From assembly GCA_000620185.1 (NCBI GenBank), contig JHVO01000015.1, positions 1-64,000 of the forward strand: a stretch of DNA of 64,000 nt, in the 5' to 3' direction. Shown here one piece after another: positions 7,874-19,300 of this stretch (the stretch's first letter is position 1; every line of letters begins with the position of its first letter). Below the pieces are notes generated by a model that saw only the letters and a list, made by a program, of their open reading frames with translations, made no database searches and was not told the origin of the DNA. The stretch is from Geodermatophilaceae bacterium URHB0062. GTDB lineage: Bacteria; Actinomycetota; Actinomycetes; Mycobacteriales; Geodermatophilaceae. Made by a program: the position numbers and the translations under genes.

Positions 7874-8581
7874 ATGGCCCCCACCCCGCAGCCCACCGTC
7901 CGCCTCGGCGACCTGATCGGCGCCATCGCGTCCGCGCACGAAGAACCGCTGGACCGGCTCAGCGGCGCCGTCCTCCTGGCCGATCACCTCGGTGACGTCG
8001 CCGACCACCTGATCGGTCACTTCGTCGACCAGGCACGGCGGGCGGGGGCGTCCTGGTCCGACATCGGCCGCAGTATGGGCGTGACCAAGCAGGCCGCCCA
8101 GAAGCGATTCGTCGCCAAGGGCGACACGGCGGCGCTCGACCCGAGCCAGGGCTTCAGCCGGTTCGACGACCGTGCCCGGGCGGTCGTCGTCGCGGCGCAG
8201 GAGGAGGCCAGGACGGCGCGCAACGAGACGATCGGGGTCGCGCACCTCGTGCTGGCGCTGGTCGCCGACCCCGGCAGCACCGCGGCCCGCGCGATCGAGG
8301 CGCAGGGCGTCTCGCCGGCCGACGTGTGGCGGACCGCGAGCGCGACCCTGCCCGCGGCCGCGGACCGGGTGCCGGAGATGGTGCCCTTCGACGCCCATGC
8401 CCGCCGCGCGCTGGAACTGACCTTCCGCGAGGCCATGCGGCTCGACTCGGCGACGATCGGCACCGGCCACCTGCTGCTCGCGCTGCTCGACGTCGAGGAC
8501 GGCACCGGGGTGCTGGCCGGCCTCGGGGTCGACCGCGCCGTCGCGGAGGCGTTCGTGCGCGACAGCTCCCGGGAGGGCTGA
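7874..8581 (+). CDS. Clp amino-terminal-domain protein with an HTH-like segment, probable autoregulator
   Basis: The 235-residue protein has two parts. Residues about 40-75 contain GASWSDIGRSMGVTKQAAQKRFV, which reads as a helix-turn-helix. The rest carries two Clp_N-type repeats (ETIGVAHLVLALVADPGSTAARAIEAQGV and ATIGTGHLLLALLDVEDGTGVLAGLGV). There is no AAA ATPase module, so it is not a Clp unfoldase. Such proteins in actinobacteria are thought to sense misfolded or Clp-substrate-like peptides, but that is inference. The two GTCAAC-N5-GTTGAC sites lie directly on its promoter. The ATG lies 7 nt after the -10, so the mRNA is probably leaderless. Confidence 0.82.
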   Translation: MAPTPQPTVRLGDLIGAIASAHEEPLDRLSGAVLLADHLGDVADHLIGHFVDQARRAGASWSDIGRSMGVTKQAAQKRFVAKGDTAALDPSQGFSRFDDRARAVVVAAQEEARTARNETIGVAHLVLALVADPGSTAARAIEAQGVSPADVWRTASATLPAAADRVPEMVPFDAHARRALELTFREAMRLDSATIGTGHLLLALLDVEDGTGVLAGLGVDRAVAEAFVRDSSREG

Positions 8582-8652
8582 CGAGCCGCTGATTCGGCGC
8601 AGGTGGGGCGGCACCTCGCGGCAGTGTCGACCGGTTGGGAGAGAATGGCCGC

Positions 8653-9618
8653 ATGCAGCCCTCCCGTCCCGGACGACCCGACCCCCGGGCGCAGGCCCAG
8701 CAGGCCAGCATGGCCGCCGCGATGGCCGGCGCCGTCGACCTCGCCGCCGTGAAGGCCCGCAGCGAGGCGGCGGCCCGTGCGCAGGCGGCCCCGCCCCCGA
8801 GCGCCTCCGCTCCCGCCGGTGCGCCGGGGTCCGCGGTCGTCGACGTCACCGAGGCGACGTTCCAGACCGAGGTCCTCGACCGCTCCTTCCAGGTGCCGGT
8901 GGTGCTCGACCTGTGGGCCGAGTGGTGCGGGCCGTGCAAGCAGCTCTCGCCGGTGCTGGAGCGCCTGGCCGCCGAGGGCGCCGGCGCGTGGGTGCTGGCC
9001 AAGGTCGACGTCGACGCCAACCCGGCGCTGGCCCAGGGGTTGCGCGTGCAGGGCATTCCGGCGGTCAAGGCCGTCTGGCAGGGGCAGCTGGTCGCCGAGT
9101 TCACCGGTGCGATCCCCGAGGAGCAGGCCCGCCAGTTCGTCGACGAGCTGGTCCGGGCGACGACGGGCGGAGCGCTCCCCGAGGCCGCCGAGGGCGATGC
9201 CGGCCCCGACGACCCGCGGCTGGACGCCGCCGAGGCCGCGCTGGAGCGCGGTGACCTGGCCGCGGCGGAGGCCGCCTACCAGGCGATCCTCGACGCCGAG
9301 CCCGACCACCCGGAGGCCCGGCTCGCCCTCCAGCAGGTGCAGCTGTTCCGGCGGGCCGAGAAGGCCGGACCCGACGCGCTCGCGGCCGCCGAGGCGGCAC
9401 CCGACGACGTCGCCGCGCAGACGCGGGCGGCGGACTTCCTCCTGGGCACCGGCAACGTCGACGCCGCCTTCGGGCTGCTGCTCGACGTGGTGGCGCGCAC
9501 CTCGGGCGAGGACCGCGACACGGCCCGCAAGCACCTGGTGGACCTGTTCGCCGTCGTCGGCGACGAGGACCCCCGCGTCGGTGCCGCCCGGCGCCGGCTC
9601 ACCGCCGCGCTGTTCTAG
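8653..9618 (+). CDS. YbbN-like co-chaperonin: thioredoxin-fold protein with TPR-type C-terminus
   Basis: The 321-residue protein has an Ala-rich N-terminal segment (1-60), then a thioredoxin fold with the active-site motif WAEWCGPCKQLSPVL (Cys pair near residues 93 and 96) and the cis-Pro region VQGIPAV. A helical tetratricopeptide-like region follows (AEAALERGDLAAAEAAYQAIL and similar). This matches the YbbN/CnoX family, which protects proteins under oxidative stress. Both active-site cysteines are kept, so redox activity is possible. The ATG at 8653 follows GGGAGAG with 9-nt spacing. An upstream TTG at 8635 was not used. Confidence 0.85.
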   Translation: MQPSRPGRPDPRAQAQQASMAAAMAGAVDLAAVKARSEAAARAQAAPPPSASAPAGAPGSAVVDVTEATFQTEVLDRSFQVPVVLDLWAEWCGPCKQLSPVLERLAAEGAGAWVLAKVDVDANPALAQGLRVQGIPAVKAVWQGQLVAEFTGAIPEEQARQFVDELVRATTGGALPEAAEGDAGPDDPRLDAAEAALERGDLAAAEAAYQAILDAEPDHPEARLALQQVQLFRRAEKAGPDALAAAEAAPDDVAAQTRAADFLLGTGNVDAAFGLLLDVVARTSGEDRDTARKHLVDLFAVVGDEDPRVGAARRRLTAALF

Positions 9619-9640
9619 AGGGCGGGCCCCGGCCGGAGGC

Positions 9641-11038
9641 CTACTGCTGTACCTGGCAGGACTCGAGGCCGCGCAGGAAGCCGTTGCGGAACAGGTCGAC
9701 GAGCTGGAACCCGCTCAGGTCGGCGTCCGGTAGCACCTCGGGGTCGTTGCCGTAGGTGAGCAGGAACTGCACGCTCTCGTCGACGTCCCCGGGACTCACG
9801 CTGATCGTGCCGGCCTCGCCCTTGAAGACCTTGGCGGCGTACCAGCCGGTCAGGCAGACGGCCGACTGGACGGCGTCCCCGTCGTCGGTGGACAGCCCCA
9901 GCTGGTCGCGCACCGAGAGGCTGTAGGGGATCGACACGGCCGTGGCGACGGCGAAGTCGCCGATGTTCTTGTAGGCGGGCCTGGCCAGCTTCCTCTCGTC
10001 GATGCCGACCAGTTGCTCGTCGCCGCAGAACACCAGCTCGCGGTCGGGGTCGCCCGCGCAGTCAGGCGCATCGCCGGGATAGCGCTGGATCGAGGGGTGG
10101 GCGAAGTCCTTGCTGAAGATGTCCCTGAACGCCTGATCCCACACCGTCGGCAGGGACTGCTCGACGATGGTCCACAACTCGCCGTAGGGGGCGTCGCCGC
10201 GACGGGCGAAGTCCTTGTCGGTGGTGAACCGGCCCTGCGTGAAGACCCGGTCGGGCCCGAAGTGGTCGCGGCAGGCGGGTGCGCCGTCGTCGAACCCCTC
10301 CTGGAACGCGGAGACCCGGTCGAAGTAGGAGCCGTGGGCCGACTGTGCCGCGGTGCCGGTGCCGACCGGGTCGCGCAGCTGCAGGTAGCCCCGGAGCAGC
10401 TCGTCGAGCTCGGGCGTGCGCAGGCGCGAGTGCCCGGCGTTGCCCTCGGCGACCCACCGGGTCCAGCTGCCGGCGTAGCAGTCGGCCTGCGTCTCGGTGG
10501 CGATGGACGACTGGGGTGCGCCGACGCGCGCCTGCACCGCGTGGCCGAACTCGTGCGCCATCACCAGCGCCGGGATGAACCGGCCGAAGTCGCCGGCCAG
10601 CTCGCCGAGGAAGGCCCGGTCGTAGGTGATGGCATCGGAGTGGGCGGTGTTGGGAGCCTGGCAGTAGAAGGCGTTGTTCTCCGCCTCCAGCGGCCGAGCG
10701 CCGCACCCCACGACGCCGCCGGGGTACTCCTGCGGGTTCACGTCGCCCGGGTCGACGCTGTAGTAGCCGCCGGAGAGGGGCTGGAACTGCTGGCCGAAGA
10801 CGTCGGGGAAGGTGGAGCTCCAGAAGGCCTGGAGGTCGGCGAGGGCGTTCCGGGCGAGCTCGTCGACGGGGTCGTCGGTCGCGCCCACGATCTCGACCTC
10901 GCCGGCCGGCACGTTGTCGGGGGAGGGCTGCACCGAACTCGGCCGGCCGATGACGATGGTCGCGCAGCCGGTGGTGCAGACCAGGCCGACGAGCGTGGCG
11001 AGGACCGCGAGGCGGCGGGCCCACGCGGTTCGGTGCAT
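9641..11038 (-). CDS. Neutral zinc metallopeptidase-like lipoprotein
   Basis: The 465-residue protein starts MHRTAWARRLAVLATL and ends its signal with LVCTTGC, a lipobox, so it is probably a membrane-anchored lipoprotein. The zinc site is HEFGH in VMAHEFGHAVQ, and the downstream TETQADCYAGSW segment supplies a third ligand, as in YpfJ/KPN_00809-type putative neutral metallopeptidases. The C-terminal third has paired cysteines consistent with disulfides outside the cell. The substrate is unknown. It lies downstream of glgB on the same strand but behind a strong hairpin, so it is probably transcribed separately. It converges with the thioredoxin gene, leaving a 22-bp gap. Confidence 0.8.
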   Translation of the reverse strand: MHRTAWARRLAVLATLVGLVCTTGCATIVIGRPSSVQPSPDNVPAGEVEIVGATDDPVDELARNALADLQAFWSSTFPDVFGQQFQPLSGGYYSVDPGDVNPQEYPGGVVGCGARPLEAENNAFYCQAPNTAHSDAITYDRAFLGELAGDFGRFIPALVMAHEFGHAVQARVGAPQSSIATETQADCYAGSWTRWVAEGNAGHSRLRTPELDELLRGYLQLRDPVGTGTAAQSAHGSYFDRVSAFQEGFDDGAPACRDHFGPDRVFTQGRFTTDKDFARRGDAPYGELWTIVEQSLPTVWDQAFRDIFSKDFAHPSIQRYPGDAPDCAGDPDRELVFCGDEQLVGIDERKLARPAYKNIGDFAVATAVSIPYSLSVRDQLGLSTDDGDAVQSAVCLTGWYAAKVFKGEAGTISVSPGDVDESVQFLLTYGNDPEVLPDADLSGFQLVDLFRNGFLRGLESCQVQQ

Positions 11039-11127
11039 GCAGGGTGGATTCCGCAAGCGGTGCAGCGCAAACCCTCCGGAGGTCAGGTCGCGGGCCAACC
11101 GGTCGATCAGGGTGTCGCCGACCGGAC

Positions 11128-11169
11128 CCGCGCCGGGCGGGCGACTCTCCGACGCGCCGCCCGGCGCGG
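11128..11169. terminator. Hairpin terminator after glgB
   Basis: A 13-bp perfect GC-rich stem (11128-11140 pairing with 11157-11169) surrounds a 16-nt loop just downstream of the glgB stop on the minus strand. No U tract follows. Confidence 0.65.
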
Positions 11170-11173
11170 CCCG

Positions 11174-13789
11174 TCAGCCCTCGTGCAGGAACCAGACGGC
11201 ACCCAGCGGGGGAACGGCCAGTGTCGCCGAGAAGGGCTGCCCGTGCCAGGGCTCCTCCACTGCCTCGACGCCGCCGAAGTTGCCCACGCCCGAGCCGCCG
11301 TAGCCCTCGGCGTCGGTGTTGAGCACCTCCCGCCAGTGGCCACCCCGCGGCAGGCCGATCCGGTACTGCGCGTAGGGGCCACCGGAGAAGTTGACGACGC
11401 AGGCCAGCGCAGAGGACTGGGCGCCGTCGCCGTCCGCACCGCCGGCGGCCGAGGGCTTGCCGTACCGCAGGAACGACAGCACGTTGCCCGACGCGTCGTT
11501 CGCGTCGATCCACTGGAAGCCGGCCGGATCGACGTCCTGCGACCACAGGGCGTCGAGCTCCTTGTACCGGGTGTTGAGGTCGGTCACGAGCTGCAGGACG
11601 CCGCGGTGCGCCGGGTCGTCGAGGTGCCACCAGTCCAGCGAGCGGCTCTCCGCCCACTCGGAGTCCTGCGCGAACTCCGCGCCCATGAACAGCAACTGCT
11701 TGCCCGGGTGGGCCCACATGTAGGCGAGGTAGGCACGCAGGTTGGCCAGCTGCTGCCACCGGTCACCCGGCATCTTCCGCAGCAGCGAGCCCTTGCCGTA
11801 GACGACCTCGTCGTGGCTGATCGGCAGGACGTAGTTCTCGGAGTAGGCATAGATCATCGAGAACGTCAGCTGGCCGTGGTGGTAGCTGCGGTGCACCGGC
11901 TGGCGCTCCATGTAGGCCAGCGAGTCGTGCATCCAGCCCATGTTCCACTTGAAGCCGAAGCCCAGGCCGCCGAGGTGCGTCGGGCGGGTGACACCCGGCC
12001 AGGCGGTGGACTCCTCCGCGATCGTCACCACGCCCGGCACCTCCCGGTAGACCGTGGCGTTCATCTCCTGCAGGAAGGCGACGGCCTCGAGGTTCTCGCG
12101 GCCGCCGTGGATGTTGGGCACCCACTCGGTGCGCGAGTAGTCCAGGTAGAGCATCGAGGCGACCGCGTCGACGCGGATGCCGTCGACGTGGAACTCCTTG
12201 CACCAGTACAGCGCGTTGGCGACCAGGAAGTTGCGCACCTCCGGGCGGCCGAAGTCGAACACGTAGGTGCCCCAGTCCAGCTGCTCGCCGCGGCGGGGGT
12301 CGGCGTGCTCGTAGAGCGCCGTGCCGTCGAAGCGGGCCAGGGCCCACTCGTCCTTCGGGAAGTGGGCGGGCACCCAGTCGACGATGACGCCGATGCCGGC
12401 CTGGTGGGCGCGGTCGATCAGGTAGCGCAGGTCGTCGGGGCTGCCGAACCTCGACGTGGGCGCGTAGTACGAGGTGACCTGGTAGCCCCACGAGCCGCCG
12501 AAGGGATGCTCGGCCAGCGGCATGAACTCGATGTGGGTGAACCCGGCCGCGACCACGTAGTCGACGAGCTCGTCGGCCAGCTCCCGGTAGGACAGGCCCT
12601 GGCGCCACGAGCCGGCGTGCACCTCGTAGACGCTCATCGGCCGCTCGTGCCAGCGGTCGGTGGCCCGCTCGGCGAGCCAGGCGTCGTCGCCCCACTCGTG
12701 GCGGGACTCGGTCACCACCGAGGCGCTGAGCGGCGGCACCTCCGTGGCGAACGCGAGCGGGTCGGACTTCTCCCGCCAGACGCCGTCCCCACCGAGAACG
12801 TGGTAGCGGTACCGGCTGCCGACCTGGACGCCGGGGATGAAGATCTCCCACACCCCCGAGGAGCCCAGCGACCGCAGCGGATAGGCGCGGGCCTGCCAGT
12901 AGTCGAAGTCGCCGGTCACCTTCACGCCGCGGGCGTTGGGGGCCCAGACCGCGAAGGAGACGCCCTCCACCGGGCCGCCCGGGGTGTCGTAGCGCCGGAC
13001 GTGCGAACCCAGCACGTCCCACAGCCGCTCGTGGCGGCCCTCGCGGATCAGATGCTCGTCGAACTGGCCCACCGTGGGCATCCAGCGGTACGGATCGTCG
13101 ACGGTGTAGGTGTTCTGACCACCGGAGCCGTCGGGGTAGGCGACCTCGACGCGGTAGTCGCCGGGCTGCTGGGGCAGGCTCGCCTCGTAGACGCCGCCGT
13201 CGTGCAGCTGCCGGGCCTCGTAGCGGCTGCCGTCCTGGTCGAGGACGGCGACGCTGATCGCGTCCGGCCGCAGCGTCCGCACCACCCAGCCCGTGTTCGT
13301 CTCGTGGGCCCCGAGGACGGCGTGGGGGTCGTGGGACCAGCCCTCCACGACGGCCCGGATCTGCTCGTCCGTGATCTCGGGGAACCGGGCCGCCCGCGCA
13401 CCGGTCGGCTCGGCGACGGGCGCCGGGGCCACGACGGGAGTGGCGGTCGCCTCGGCGGTCCCCGCGGCGGCCACGTTGTCGGACACCGTGTCGGCGGTGG
13501 TCGTCTTCTTGGCGGGGGCCTTCTTCGCGGTGGTCGCCTTCGAAGCGGTGGTCTTCGCAGCGGTCGCCTTCGCCGCCTTCGCCGGCGCGGCCTTCTTGGC
13601 CGCGGGGGCCTTCTTCGCGGCCGGGGCCTTCTTGGCCGTCGTCCGCTTGGTCGCCTTCTTCGCCGGGGTGGCGTTCACGATCGGCTCGGACCCCGCCGCC
13701 GCGTCGGCCGCGGCGACCCGCTCGTCCACGGCTCGCTGCAGCTCGTCCTTGTCGGCCACCGGCTGGTCGCCTCGGTCGTCGGTCGTCAT
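11174..13789 (-). CDS. glgB: 1,4-alpha-glucan branching enzyme with a histone-H1-like Lys/Ala N-terminal tail
   Basis: GlgB creates alpha-1,6 branches in alpha-glucan. From about residue 140 the protein has the N1 and CBM48 modules, then the GH13 barrel with [35 protein letters not shown] (Asp nucleophile), [14 protein letters not shown] (Glu acid/base) and LPISHDEV. At 871 residues it is about 130 longer than a typical GlgB. The extra N-terminus holds about 55 residues of AKKA/AAKK/TAKK repeats, flanked by acidic (1-40) and Ala/Pro-rich (100-130) stretches. Such tails are known on HU- and H1-like DNA-binding proteins. The ATG was kept because the tail is in frame and uninterrupted. It is downstream of mak, with a 49-bp gap. 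Confidence 0.93.
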   Translation of the reverse strand: MTTDDRGDQPVADKDELQRAVDERVAAADAAAGSEPIVNATPAKKATKRTTAKKAPAAKKAPAAKKAAPAKAAKATAAKTTASKATTAKKAPAKKTTTADTVSDNVAAAGTAEATATPVVAPAPVAEPTGARAARFPEITDEQIRAVVEGWSHDPHAVLGAHETNTGWVVRTLRPDAISVAVLDQDGSRYEARQLHDGGVYEASLPQQPGDYRVEVAYPDGSGGQNTYTVDDPYRWMPTVGQFDEHLIREGRHERLWDVLGSHVRRYDTPGGPVEGVSFAVWAPNARGVKVTGDFDYWQARAYPLRSLGSSGVWEIFIPGVQVGSRYRYHVLGGDGVWREKSDPLAFATEVPPLSASVVTESRHEWGDDAWLAERATDRWHERPMSVYEVHAGSWRQGLSYRELADELVDYVVAAGFTHIEFMPLAEHPFGGSWGYQVTSYYAPTSRFGSPDDLRYLIDRAHQAGIGVIVDWVPAHFPKDEWALARFDGTALYEHADPRRGEQLDWGTYVFDFGRPEVRNFLVANALYWCKEFHVDGIRVDAVASMLYLDYSRTEWVPNIHGGRENLEAVAFLQEMNATVYREVPGVVTIAEESTAWPGVTRPTHLGGLGFGFKWNMGWMHDSLAYMERQPVHRSYHHGQLTFSMIYAYSENYVLPISHDEVVYGKGSLLRKMPGDRWQQLANLRAYLAYMWAHPGKQLLFMGAEFAQDSEWAESRSLDWWHLDDPAHRGVLQLVTDLNTRYKELDALWSQDVDPAGFQWIDANDASGNVLSFLRYGKPSAAGGADGDGAQSSALACVVNFSGGPYAQYRIGLPRGGHWREVLNTDAEGYGGSGVGNFGGVEAVEEPWHGQPFSATLAVPPLGAVWFLHEG

Positions 13790-13838
13790 CGTCTGGCCGT
13801 CCTCGTCAGGTGTCGAAGGTCTGTGGTGGCGCCGACCG

Positions 13839-15205
13839 TCAGTCCCGGGTCGCCAGCCGGGCGACCGAGGTCAGCGGGATCATCAGCCAGTGCGGACGGT
13901 TGCGTGCCTCGTAGACGCACTCGTAAACCGCCTTGTCGGCCTCGAACGCCCGAAGGAGTGGTGATTCACCGCACGGGTCCAGCCCGCTCGCGTTCGAGTA
14001 CCCGGCGCAGAAGGCCGCCCGGTTGCGCGCCGCCCACTCCTGGGCTCGGTACGCGCGCTGCGGGTCGTCGGGCTGCTCGACCAGCATGTGCCGGGCGGCG
14101 TAGTCGAAGCTGCGGAGCATGCCGGCGACGTCGCGCAGGGGGCTGTCCAGCTCCCGCCGGCTGGCCAGGGAGCGGGCGGGCTCGCCCTCGAAGTCCAGCA
14201 TGATCCAGCCGGTCGCGGTGCGCAGGACCTGACCGAGGTGCAGGTCGCCGTGCACCCGCTGCCGGACGACCGGCTCGGAGCTGGCGGCCACCGAGGCGTA
14301 GACCGCGCGCAGGCCGTCGGCGTGCTCGGCCAGTTGCGGTACGACCTCGATCGCCGCATCGAGGCGCTCGCTCATCTGCCGCGCCACGGTGGCGAACCAG
14401 TCGTCGGACGCGGGTTCGGTCGGCAGCACCTTGGCCATGTCGGCGTGCACCGACGCCGTGGCGGCACCCAGCCGCTCGCTGTCGGCGGCGAAGTCACCGC
14501 CCACCTCGTCGGCGTGCAGGTCGCCCTCGGCGTAGAGGTCGCGCACGCTGGCCGTGGCCAGGCGCCAGCCGTCACTGGCGTTCGGGACGAAGGTCTGCAG
14601 CATCGCGACCGTGGCCGCCGGCGTGGCCGGGTCCGGATCGTCGATCTCGATGTGCCCCAGGAGTGGGGCGATGTGCTCGTTCTCGGTGCGCCGCAGGGCC
14701 TCGTGCACCTCGACGTCGGGGTTGAGCCCGGGCTCCAGCCGGCGGAACAGCTTGAGGATCGCCTCCTGACCGTAGATCAGCGAGGTGTTGCTCTGCTCGC
14801 CCGAGACGATGTCGCCGGGCAGGCCCTCGGGGATGTAGGCGACGCCCGCGGGATGGAAGTGCATCGGCCCGATCGTCGAGGCGTTGACCAGGTGGATCAG
14901 CCACGGTGCGGTGGCCTCCCGGTCACGCATCGCGTCGTAGGCGTAGGTCTCCTGGCCGTCGTTGGCCACGGCGCCGACCAGGGCCGACTGCAGCTCCTCC
15001 GCCGGGTGCTCGCGCCACGACAGCGGAACCAGATAGGTCTCCCGCACGCCGTCGGCGTAGGTCACGCGCACGCGGTGCACCGACAGGACCGGGTTCGCGC
15101 GGTCGAGGAAGAAGCCGTCCTCGGAGACGTCGGCCCACTCCCGGCCCTTGCCGCCGAACCAGCGCTGGTGCGGCATCCAGTCCCGGAAGAGATCGGTCAG
15201 CGCCT

Positions 15206-15209
<4 letters not shown>
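13839..15209 (-). CDS. mak: Maltokinase
   Basis: Maltokinase phosphorylates maltose to maltose-1-phosphate with ATP, feeding GlgE. The 456-residue length fits the Mak/Pep2 family. The start [25 protein letters not shown] is the family cap subdomain. The kinase core has [15 protein letters not shown] (catalytic loop with HGD) and [14 protein letters not shown] (metal-binding DFE). The ATG overlaps the treS stop by 4 nt (ATGA), so the two are translationally coupled. TreS makes maltose from trehalose and is known to form a complex with Mak in mycobacteria. Confidence 0.94.
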
Positions 15210-17053
<1,844 letters not shown>

Positions 17054-17099
17054 CGGGAGCGAGTGCCTTCGTTCGTGTCCGGGCGGGGGAGAGGTGGTG

Positions 17100-19142
17100 T
17101 CAGGAGACGGGCGGAGGGAACCGCACCGGCCGCGCGAAGCTGATGCCGAAGACGTGGGCCGGCTCCCGGTAGGGGTCCAGCTCCAGATAGTTGAACTGGC
17201 CCCAGTCGTAGCCGGCGCCGGTGATCTCGTCGGTGACCGAGAAGCGCTCGTGCCAGTCGAGACCCAGCGTCGGCATGTCCAGCGCCGTCGTCCCGATCTG
17301 GGTGTAGTGGCTCGAGAGGTTGACCACCACGAGGACGGCGTCGCTGGAGCCCGGCCCTGTCTCTGAGTGCGCCGTCTTGGAGAAGCAGAGCAGGTTCGGG
17401 TTGTCGACGGCGTGGAAGCGGAGCGTGCGCAGCTGCTGCAGCGCCGGGTGCGCCCGCCGGATCTCGTTGAGCCGGCGGATGTAGGGCACGAGGCTGCGCC
17501 CCGACGCCTCGGCGCCGGCCCAGTCGCGCGGTCGGAGCCGGTACTTCTCGCTGTCGAGGTACTCCTCGCTGCCGGGGCGGACGGCGACGTGCTCGAACAG
17601 CTCGAAGCCCGAGTAGACGCCCCAGGTGGGGCTCATCATCGCGGCGAGCACCGCGCGGATCTTGAACATCGGCGGGCCGCCGAACTGCAGCGACTCGTGG
17701 AGGATGTCCGGGGTGTTCACGAAGAAGTTGGGCCGCATGTAGTGCGCGTTGGTGGCCAGCTCGCGGCCGTAGTCCTCGAGCTCGCCCCGCTCGGTCCGCC
17801 ACGTGAAGTACGTGTAGGACTGCGTGTACCCGATGCGCGCCAGCTGGTGCATCATCGCCGGCCGGGTGAAGGCCTCGGCCAGGAACAGGACGTCGGGGTG
17901 GCTCTGCTTGACGTCCCAGATGAGCCAGTGCCAGAAGTTCAGGGGCTTGGTGTGCGGGTTGTCGACGCGGAAGATCTTGACCCCGGCGTCGATCCAGACC
18001 TGGAGAACCCGACGGCACTCGGCGTACAGGCCCTCGGGGTCGTTGTCGAAGTTGATCGGGTAGATGTCCTGGTACTTCTTCGGCGGGTTCTCCGCGTAGG
18101 CGATCGTCCCGTCGGGCTTGGTGGTGAACCACTCCGGGTGCGCCTTGACCCAGGGGTGGTCCGGGGCCGCCTGCAGCGCGAAGTCGAGCGCGACCTCCAT
18201 CCCCAGCTCCCGGGTGCGCTCGACGAAGGCGCGGAAGTCCTCCATCGTGCCCAGCTGCGGGTGGACGGCGTCGTGCCCGCCCTCGGCGCTGCCGATCGCC
18301 CACGGTGAGCCGACGTCGTCCGGGCCGATCTCGTGCGGGTTGCCGCCCGGGAACTGTGCCGTGTTCGGGCCCTTGCGGTTGACCGTGCCGATCGGGTGGA
18401 TCGGCGGCAGGTAGACGACGTCGAAGCCCATGTCGGCGATCGCCGGCAGCCGGTCGGCCGCGGTGGCGAAGGTGCCGTGCGTCGGCTGCCCGCCCACGAC
18501 GGGTCCCTCGGACCGGGGGAAGAACTCGTACCAGGAGCCGTAGAGGGCGCGGGGCCGGTCGACCCACACCTCGTAGCGCGGGGAGCGCGTGACCAGTTCG
18601 CGCACCGGGTGCTCGTGCAGGTACTGCTGCAGACCCGCCGCCAGCGCCGGCGCGATGCGGACCGTCAGCTCCTGGTTCGGATCGCGGAGCGCGGCGGCGG
18701 CCGCGGCGACGCGGTCGCGCCAGTCGGGCTCGGCGGCGGCCGCGACCCGGTCGAGCAGCCGGGCGCCCTCCTCGAGGTCGTTGGCCAGCTCGTCGGCGCC
18801 CTGTCCGGCCTCGACCTTCACCTCGACCGCGTGCCGCCAGGTGGCCAGCGGATCGCTCCAGGCCTCGACGCGGTAGGCCCATCGGCCCTCGCGGTCGGGG
18901 ACCAGCGTGGCCAGCCACCGGTCGGGCTCGGGCGGCAGCTTGGCCATGCGGGTGAACGCGCCGTCGTTGCCGTCGGGGTCGGTCCACACCACGTTCGCCG
19001 CGACGGCGTCGTGTCCCTCGCGGAAGACCGTGGCGGTGACGGGCACGTGCTCTCCCACGACGGCGCGGGCCGAGAACGACCCGCACGAGACGACGGGGGC
19101 GACATCGGTGATGCCGAGGCGGAGGTCAGGGCGGCCATTCAT
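17100..19142 (-). CDS. glgE: Alpha-1,4-glucan:maltose-1-phosphate maltosyltransferase
   Basis: GlgE extends alpha-1,4-glucan with maltosyl units from maltose-1-phosphate. The 680-residue protein begins [18 protein letters not shown], the family N-terminus, and has a GH13_3 barrel with [51 protein letters not shown] (Asp nucleophile) and [12 protein letters not shown] (Glu). The ATG at 19142 is supported by the family start and by TAGCGT (19150-19155) 7 nt upstream, a leaderless promoter. It heads the glgE-treS-mak-glgB run and is divergent from glgP. Confidence 0.96.
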   Translation of the reverse strand: MNGRPDLRLGITDVAPVVSCGSFSARAVVGEHVPVTATVFREGHDAVAANVVWTDPDGNDGAFTRMAKLPPEPDRWLATLVPDREGRWAYRVEAWSDPLATWRHAVEVKVEAGQGADELANDLEEGARLLDRVAAAAEPDWRDRVAAAAAALRDPNQELTVRIAPALAAGLQQYLHEHPVRELVTRSPRYEVWVDRPRALYGSWYEFFPRSEGPVVGGQPTHGTFATAADRLPAIADMGFDVVYLPPIHPIGTVNRKGPNTAQFPGGNPHEIGPDDVGSPWAIGSAEGGHDAVHPQLGTMEDFRAFVERTRELGMEVALDFALQAAPDHPWVKAHPEWFTTKPDGTIAYAENPPKKYQDIYPINFDNDPEGLYAECRRVLQVWIDAGVKIFRVDNPHTKPLNFWHWLIWDVKQSHPDVLFLAEAFTRPAMMHQLARIGYTQSYTYFTWRTERGELEDYGRELATNAHYMRPNFFVNTPDILHESLQFGGPPMFKIRAVLAAMMSPTWGVYSGFELFEHVAVRPGSEEYLDSEKYRLRPRDWAGAEASGRSLVPYIRRLNEIRRAHPALQQLRTLRFHAVDNPNLLCFSKTAHSETGPGSSDAVLVVVNLSSHYTQIGTTALDMPTLGLDWHERFSVTDEITGAGYDWGQFNYLELDPYREPAHVFGISFARPVRFPPPVS

Positions 19143-19300
19143 CGCGCCAACGCTATCGAGGTGACGCCCCAGCAGCACCTCGTGGCCCATCCGCACCGGC
19201 GACCACTCACCCGGTGTGACAGCCGGGGACAAGGAGGCGGGTGTGTTCCAGATCTCGCTCTGCCCGTACCCGAGCCTCGCGACGTGGTTAGGCTCCCCCG

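Noticed and set aside
8635-8655. TTG start for the YbbN-like gene
   Set aside because: ATG 8653 has a good ribosome-binding site and starts the family-like sequence.
10013-14203. A very long plus-strand open frame (about 1400 codons) opposite the metallopeptidase, glgB and mak
   Set aside because: It is antisense to three well-supported genes, and its His/Arg/Val-rich composition is what GC-rich codon shadows give. No family motif is visible.
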